Shown here: piece after piece, positions 8,543 to 13,150 of the stretch
Position numbering within the stretch: position 1 is the first letter of the stretch
Layout of the letters: each line of letters opens with the position of its first letter
From: Phoronis ovalis
Taxonomy: Eukaryota > Phoronida > Phoronidae
DNA length: 13,150 nt
Direction of reading: 5' to 3'
NCBI GenBank assembly: GCA_028565635.1
Contig: JAOXYB010040117.1
Coordinates: 1-13,150 of the forward strand
The notes under the pieces: generated by a model
The model's input: only the letters and a program-made list of their open reading frames with translations
Database searches by the model: none
What the model was told of the DNA's origin: nothing
Made by a program: the position numbers and the translations under genes

Positions 8543-11500
8543 CTAAAAAAGAATAAAAATACATGCAGTTCTTTGACAATAATAATAGAGAAACACGGCA
8601 CTGCATTTTCTTCTATTACTTTTAACAGCAAGAATCTGATGAATTAATCTTTTTCTCATTTAAACTTTCATGGTAAGTAACTTACTATAATATTATGCTC
8701 AAAGGTTACCTAGAAAAGTACAGTTGCCTAAACTACGGAAGCATCCAAGTCACATGTGCAAATTATATCTCAAAATCATGGCCACGACATAGTATTAAAG
8801 TCAAAATTGAAGCGTTTAGTTTTTTCTAAGTCGTTGGAATAATATAGTAAGTCATGATATGAGATAGTAATTCGTGGCCAAGAGATATCTCGACTAACTA
8901 TCTCGTTACCACAACTTAAAGTGAATGAGTTGTCACTAACATAATATGTGCTATCCCTTTAGGTACATTTTAAAAGAATGAATTTCCAGAAGAATAAGTA
9001 AGGAATCGGAAAAGTGTGCAGTATCAAAAAAGTTGGCACTTAATGGGTTGATATCTGGAGTTTAAAACAGTATTTTTAATGGTAATGTTATGGTAGATAA
9101 AACGCATAAGGATTATAAAGTAATTAATATGCAATATTTTGTTAAGTGCAAGAGTGCAGTAAGCCTTTACAACAAGTAAAAGAAACAGAAAGTGCCATAT
9201 TTTTTGATACCTTGATAATAGCTTCGGGGTCTCCTACTAAGATTCAGACTTTCCAAAATATTACTTAATAATATTTGAATTATTCCAAAATTCCAGGTCA
9301 TTGAACAATAACTTACAACCACACAAATTGATATAATATATTATAATTATTCCTAGAGAACTTTTTTTTTTAAATTTCGAAATTAAACTACAAAAATCAC
9401 AAAGTGCAAACTTATTCAATATCTTGCTATATCAAAATTATTAAAAAATCCATTTGAAGTTACAGGCATTATATTGGTGGCTCTGGAAGCTGCCATTATA
9501 AACTTTTATTACCCATAATGCAATGTGCTTTGATATCAGAGCTGCCGCGTAGTGAATAAGCTTTATGCATTTGTATGGTAAAAAAATTGTAAAATCATTT
9601 ATATTTTATTTATCAGGTATGCGTTCTGGTACTGAAATGTAATACTTTTGTGAAGGTATAATATAAGGGATATTTAAAGCAAATAACTGCATTTTGGTAT
9701 TGTTACGTATGTGAATCAGTGAAAAAATATATTTTTCCTATGTAAACTTTGTTCACCTCTGATGTCATCAGAACTTTGCATTATGGGTTAAGAAGGTTAT
9801 AATATTTAGTAGGTTTCAGAGCTACCAACACAAATTTATGTAACCTCAAATGGATTGAGCAATTTTGATAAACCTTAAGATCATATCTTAAGATGCATAT
9901 AAGTGTATGCATATAATTTACTATCTCGTTCCCATGACTAAGTATCTTATTCCCACGATTTACTATCTCGTTCCCTAGACTTACTATCTTCCCATGACTT
10001 AAAAAAATAAACACGTCAATGTTTTCTTGTTCCCATGACTTGCTGCCTCGTGGCCACAACTTAAAAATTTAGTTTGCATGTGTCAGTTGGATGCTGTTTA
10101 AAAAATGTTTACAGTACCTGTGGCATATGATCTTTCAAGTCAAAACAGTATCGTCTGCCGATTTTTTTAAACTGCCCACAAAGACTAAATTTACTACCAG
10201 AGTGCTGTAAACAAAAATCATACAGATATCACATCAAATAAATATACTATGACAAAAGCTCTTGGCTAAAAAGAGAATTTTGATAACTAATTCAGAGCAT
10301 GAGTAATATTTGCCTTTGACATGGCATTAAAGCTCTTACTAGTATTTGCTACATGAATTCCTTTAAAAAAAACAAGTAGAAACAAATGTAGCCTTTCACA
10401 AAATCGTACAACTTGAAGAACCTCAATAATGATAGACATAAAAAAAAAATGATGTTAGCTGTCACCCATAACAATTTCCTTGTTTTGAATCATTCAGGTA
10501 TGGGAATTAATAATACATAGAGACAACAAGACAATGAGGATTAGATTTGAATTTTCATAGCATAATACCTGTAGCTTTGGGTGTATTTTGGAAAAATTGT
10601 AGTACACAGGGTATTCTCTTTTAACTAAAGCATCAACTTGTTTCTTTACATGTGTTTGTTTTCTAGGAGTTTTGTCTGAATCTGAAACAAACAGTGCTGA
10701 ATTTCAGAGTGACGTTACAAATAATTATACCAAGGTTAAATTTATACAGAATGTCAGAGTGATCTGGGATCAGTGATCTCTTTTTGACACCATACTTTTT
10801 GGTAAAACTTTTATTTTATTTTATTACAATAAAACTCAAACTTTAATTTACTAATTTCTAAAATTATTTGTAATTTGAGGTATGATTATAAGTTATATTT
10901 TTGTCAGTTTCTACTAATTATAATATTTGGACAGTAACTGCAAAATTTATAAAGATTAGGTACATTTTAGAACCATTTTTCTAAAGTTTCAGCTTCAATG
11001 GATTTAATTCATCCATATCGGAATCAGTTCGACTATTCAATTGATAAAAACGTAATTGGTGGATAGAAAGGACTATTAGCTTGGACAATAGCAGAACAAA
11101 TCCAGTTGATCCCACATCTGCAATGTTTTGTGAATGAGCAATCCCACAGTTCTCCATGTACTTGCAAGCTTTATCCTCAAAATGCAAAGAATTATGGAAT
11201 CATTTGGATTAGTTTTGCAATGCAGCACATGCAGTTTATAATCTATTAAATGTAGCCTTTCTTGCTCTGGCAGGACTTAAGTCAATGACAATATCAATGG
11301 CTTATCTGCATGCACTCTTTTAATTTATGCACTAATATATACAATTATGTAGCACAAAGATATACAGTACTTAAAATACATTTCTCACCACATTTTAAAT
11401 CAAACAAATGAATTGATTCAACTTCATCATTTTGCTTTCCGGTATCATGTTCTGTTTTTCTAGATGATGTGCGATTGACTCTCCTGGAGGGGGTAGCAGA

Positions 11501-12050
11501 TCGACTATCCCTAGTGTCTTGCTATAAATAGAACACTTTCATAATCAGATAATATAAATTTATTATATATAATACATTTAAGCTACATTTAATTATAAAA
11601 TAATATATTTATGCTAGACCTAACTGACCAACTTTGCTCCTTGTGAGCTAATAAAGCGATGTGCAAAGCGAAGCAAGTACTGAAATTATATTAAATTCAG
11701 TCTATATATATTCCATATAATTTATGCTTCCTTTAAAACCATATATGGATTTTTCTTGAAAATGTTAATTATGAAGGAGTATCCAAATAACTATGAAATA
11801 ATAGGTCTGCTCCACGACTCATAGTTGTATTCACAAATTACGACTGCAAAAGTTTCTTGTCAAGTACAGTTGAGAAATTGTCATAGAAACAATATTTGCT
11901 ATGCCAGTACAACAAACTTAAGCTTAATTTTCAGTTGCAAAGGGTGAACATTTAGCATACAACAAGTGTAGAGTTACCTGTTTCTCTACCATAGGCATGT
12001 TACTGATGGGTTTGATTGCCACTGAATTATTAGAGGATAAATTATCTCTG

Positions 12051-12083
<33 letters not shown>

Positions 12084-12855
12084 ACATCACTTAATGTGAA
12101 ATTGGAAAGTGTTTTGTGGTTCAAAGCAATGTCACCAGCCCCATCCTACAAAGTACAGGTAAACTCCATGTAAATACAATAATTTTATTGATCATCATAT
12201 TTATTTTTCACAATAACAAGAGATTGTGCAGACAAAGTCTGTTTTTTAATCACTAAAAGATAGCTCAGCTTAACTTTATCATTTTACTAAAATTGTACTG
12301 ATAATGCTAGACAAAATGTTAATACCTTAACTTTTGTAAATTTGGCTTTATGAGATTTGCTTTGTTTTTTATTGCACCATATTATAATGGATTTAACTGC
12401 ATAACAGGTCATTCCTACAAAAAATTACAAGTTATTAATGACTAGTTCATGCACTGTTTATTTTAACGATTTTACACAAAAAAATCAGCGACATATAATT
12501 GCATTCATTTGCCAAAACCTGGTTTAGAAGTGAAAGTAATCTTCACTGTTCCTATTGAACAATCTAAACACTTTGCCATAACTGTATTTGTCATATAATA
12601 TCTACAAGTAAATCTGTCTTATTCAATGAATTTTATTTTTAAAAAGTTTAAATGTTTACCTAAAAGAAGTATAGGAATTAGCACCAATAACACAAAAACA
12701 AGTAGAGCTATAACTACAACAGTTGCATCAAATTGTCTTAGTTCACTGAAGTATCCACCATCATATGACTCAGTCATTAGAGATTTATAAAGATTCAATG
12801 TCATCACAGAGATCGCATTCAAATCCGACAGTGGCAGCTGCTTGGATTCTGGGCA
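8399..12855 (-). CDS. Single-pass membrane protein, C-terminal part (seven exons, 5' end outside the window)
   Basis: Exons 12660-12855, 12326-12414, 11978-12145, 11389-11521, 10569-10681, 10118-10204 and 8399-8542 join with consistent phases and GT/AG borders to give the last 309 residues. The first about 43 residues (CPESKQLPLS...) should be extracellular. ATVVVIALLVFVLLVLIP (44-61) and the following LLLG form a strong transmembrane helix. A basic stretch (CNKKQSKSHKAKFTKVK) follows, so the positive-inside rule puts the C-terminus in the cytosol (type I). The tail has 11 Asp in a row, a basic Ser/Arg-rich segment (SRSATPSRRVNRTSSRK), the YYNFSKIHPKLQ and CGQFKKIGRRYCFDLKDH regions, and the end PVPISAVDFKETLTGEK...LYPCLNE. 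I do not recognise the family. A signal peptide and ectodomain should lie beyond position 13150. The exon set is strongly supported; the function is unknown. Confidence 0.85.
8827..8918 (+). repeat. 21-bp repeats, left cluster of the foldback element
   Basis: Three degenerate units at 8827-8847, 8848-8867 and 8868-8887 follow the core GTCRTGGGAACGAG flanked by TAA and ATAG. A fourth unit at 8898-8918 is in the opposite orientation, making a local head-to-head pair. Confidence 0.65.
9430..9542 (+). repeat. Inner inverted-repeat arm, left
   Basis: It runs from TATCAAAATT through TCCATTTGAAGTTACA and GGTGGCTCTGGAA to ACCCATAATGCAA (9511-9523) and ATATCAGAG. Each block has a counterpart in the same order on the complementary strand of 9757-9870. 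Confidence 0.7.
9757..9870 (-). repeat. Inner inverted-repeat arm, right
   Basis: The complement reads ACATCAGAG side inward, with TTGCATTATGGGT (9776-9788) exactly matching the 13 bases at 9511-9523. TAACCTCAAATGGA and ATTTTGATA pair with the outer part of the left arm. A perfect 16-base-range dyad CTGATGTCATCAG (9759-9771) sits at its inner edge. Confidence 0.7.
9921..10063 (-). repeat. 21-bp repeats, right cluster of the foldback element
   Basis: On the minus strand about six units follow the core GTCRTGGGAACGAG. On the plus strand they occupy 9921-9941, 9941-9962, 9963-9983, 9984-10001 (three bases short), part of 10024-10041, and 10043-10063. Because 21 is a multiple of 3 the array is open in frame and yields a seven-residue HGNEIVN-like periodicity, which is a by-product of the repeat rather than a gene. 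Confidence 0.75.
10118..10204 (-). CDS. Membrane protein, exon before last
   Basis: The exon has 29 codons, phase 0 at both ends, with acceptor TTTGTTTACAG and donor CAG|GTACTG. It encodes HSGSKFSLCGQF and KKIGRRYCFDLKDHMPQ, a compact segment of basic and aromatic residues with two cysteines in the cytoplasmic tail. Confidence 0.85.
10569..10681 (-). CDS. Membrane protein, internal exon
   Basis: The exon has 113 bases and starts with the last two bases of a split Asp codon, then encodes SDKTPRKQTHVKKQ and VDALVKREYPVYYNFSKIH. Its acceptor is TTTGTTTCAG and its donor CAG|GTATTA. Confidence 0.85.
10682..11388 (-). other. Intron of the membrane-protein gene (707 bases)
   Basis: It contains a 68-codon minus-strand open frame at 10981-11187 in a slightly less AT-rich patch. 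The frame has no recognisable motif and no matching splice borders, so I treat it as intronic. A skipped exon or a mobile-element scrap is possible. Confidence 0.6.
11389..11521 (-). CDS. Membrane protein, internal exon with basic Ser/Arg segment
   Basis: The exon has 44 codons plus one base, with acceptor TTCTATTTATAG and donor TGTG|GTGAGA. It encodes QDTRDSRSATPSRRVNRTSS, a likely phosphorylation-rich basic region, followed by acidic NDEVESIHLFDLKC. Confidence 0.85.
11522..11977 (-). other. Intron of the membrane-protein gene (456 bases)
   Basis: AT-rich, with no coding, RNA or repeat feature recognised. Confidence 0.6.
11978..12145 (-). CDS. Membrane protein, internal exon with poly-Asp tract
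   Basis: The exon has 56 codons, phase 0 at both ends, with acceptor TACTTTGTAG and donor CAG|GTAACT. It encodes DGAGDIALNHKTLSNFTLSD, then the Asp run, then RDNLSSNNSVAIKPISNMP. It is an in-frame cassette, so skipping it would remove the acidic tract without a frameshift. Confidence 0.85.
12050..12082 (-). repeat. GAT trinucleotide microsatellite inside an exon
   Basis: Ten GAT codons and one GAC encode 11 consecutive Asp. The near-pure codon run suggests slippage rather than selection for each residue, and length polymorphism is expected. Confidence 0.9.
12326..12414 (-). CDS. Membrane protein, juxtamembrane exon
   Basis: The exon has 89 bases; its first two complete a Gly codon with the preceding exon, and it ends phase 0 with AAG|GTATTA. 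It encodes MTCYAVKSIIIWCNKK and then a Lys-rich stretch: the cytoplasmic end of the membrane helix followed by a basic stop-transfer region. Confidence 0.85.
12660..12855 (-). CDS. Membrane protein, transmembrane exon
   Basis: The exon has 65 codons plus one base, with acceptor GTTTTTTTAG and donor TTAG|GTAAAC. An in-frame TAG at the acceptor confirms the boundary. It encodes an extracellular stub with one Cys, then DATVVVIALLVFVLLVLIPI as the helix core. Confidence 0.85.
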
Positions 12856-13150
12856 CTAAAAAAACAAAAATAATATTCATAAATTCAATAAACTGGATGC
12901 AACAAAAAAGAAAATCTTTCTTCTGTTTCGCACCCTAATTGGTAAATCTGTACACAGTTTTGTTGCTTCTCATACGTCCCATTTATTATCATCCTATGCT
13001 ACATCCCTTTTATTACCATCAGATGTCGGCTTTAAATTTGGCTGCAAAGGTTACAGCAATTGGTGCAATATCTTGAAACAAGAGGTCTGCGGGTGCAGAC
13101 AGATGCCCATCATATGATGTAGTTTCTGTAGTTGTAAAGCCATCTTTGTA
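12856..13150 (-). other. Upstream intron of the membrane-protein gene, with an unidentified GC-richer segment
   Basis: From about 13021 to the window edge the base composition rises, and two minus-strand frames are open; one reads YDGHLSAPADLLFQDIAPIA and ends at a TGA near 13020. Neither offers a phase-0 donor that would join the exon at 12855. The segment holds a hairpin GTCTGC/GCAGAC (13085-13100, GGGT loop) and a 12-base palindrome CATCATATGATG (13108-13119). A mobile-element fragment or the end of another gene are both possible. Confidence 0.35.

Larger units (their letters stand above)
8741..10094. mobile_element. Foldback-type DNA element with long imperfect inverted repeats
   Basis: The two ends are related in inverted orientation. 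GCATCCAA at 8741 and its complement ending at 10094 begin about 47 bases of roughly 70% matching sequence up to GGCCACGA. Next come 21-bp repeats in opposite orientations (8827-8918 and 9921-10063). Inner arms at about 9430-9542 and 9757-9870 also pair, with a ~215-base loop between. The left half is longer, as if about 0.45 kb (8920-9400) was inserted or lost on the right. No transposase frame is present, so this is nonautonomous. It fills most of the last intron of the membrane-protein gene and ends 24 bases from the donor of exon 10118-10204. No convincing target duplication was found. Confidence 0.65.

Noticed and set aside
9781-10059. 92-codon minus-strand frame with HGNEIVN repeats
   Set aside because: It is produced by the 21-bp repeat array, whose unit is a multiple of 3. 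It has no splice context or homology.
10981-11187. 68-codon frame as an additional exon of the membrane-protein gene
   Set aside because: No acceptor and donor with fitting phases were found, and the flanking exons already join perfectly.
12619-12822. Stand-alone 67-residue membrane protein
   Set aside because: The frame runs into the intron after the donor at 12660 and starts at a non-ATG codon. It is the transmembrane exon of the larger gene.

Overview
The window looks like nuclear DNA of an AT-rich invertebrate animal. Its genes are split by introns with GT/AG borders, the introns and gaps are long and AT-rich, and they carry degenerate inverted and tandem repeats. A lophotrochozoan such as a mollusc is a plausible guess, but nothing here proves it. 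I see no bacterial operon structure, rRNA, tRNA or CRISPR.

Two protein-coding genes are well supported, both on the minus strand and head to tail. The better identified one, at 2149-2922, is an uninterrupted 257-residue coding exon of a SERTA-domain protein (SERTAD/TRIP-Br/CDCA4 family). This family consists of small nuclear co-regulators that act with E2F/DP and PHD-bromodomain proteins. A splice acceptor sits 7 bases before its ATG, so the transcript begins in an upstream noncoding exon. The best promoter candidate is the CpG-rich patch near 7390-7550, with NRF1-like, CRE and GC-box motifs; a good minus-strand donor lies just inside it at 7188-7194. The AT-rich stretch 1-2148 is probably 3' UTR and intergenic DNA.

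The second gene fills 8399-12855 and runs off the right side of the window. Seven exons with mutually compatible phases give the last 309 residues of a single-pass, probably type I, membrane protein. They comprise a short extracellular stub, one strong transmembrane helix, a basic juxtamembrane stretch, a poly-aspartate tract and a conserved-looking cytoplasmic tail. I do not recognise the family. The last coding exon ends inside a 52-bp tandem duplication that repeats the stop codon and an overlapping AATAAA.

The gaps hold weaker signals: a cysteine-rich candidate exon (3728-3875, minus), a decayed or frameshifted coding-like stretch behind a good acceptor (6452-6794, plus), a ~32-bp degenerate tandem repeat (4940-5135), small inverted repeats (3230-3255, 6045-6092, 6195-6292), and a 1.35-kb foldback element (8741-10094) filling most of the last intron of the membrane-protein gene. 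The foldback element has 21-bp tandem repeats in opposite orientation near its two ends and is the most elaborate non-genic structure in the window.
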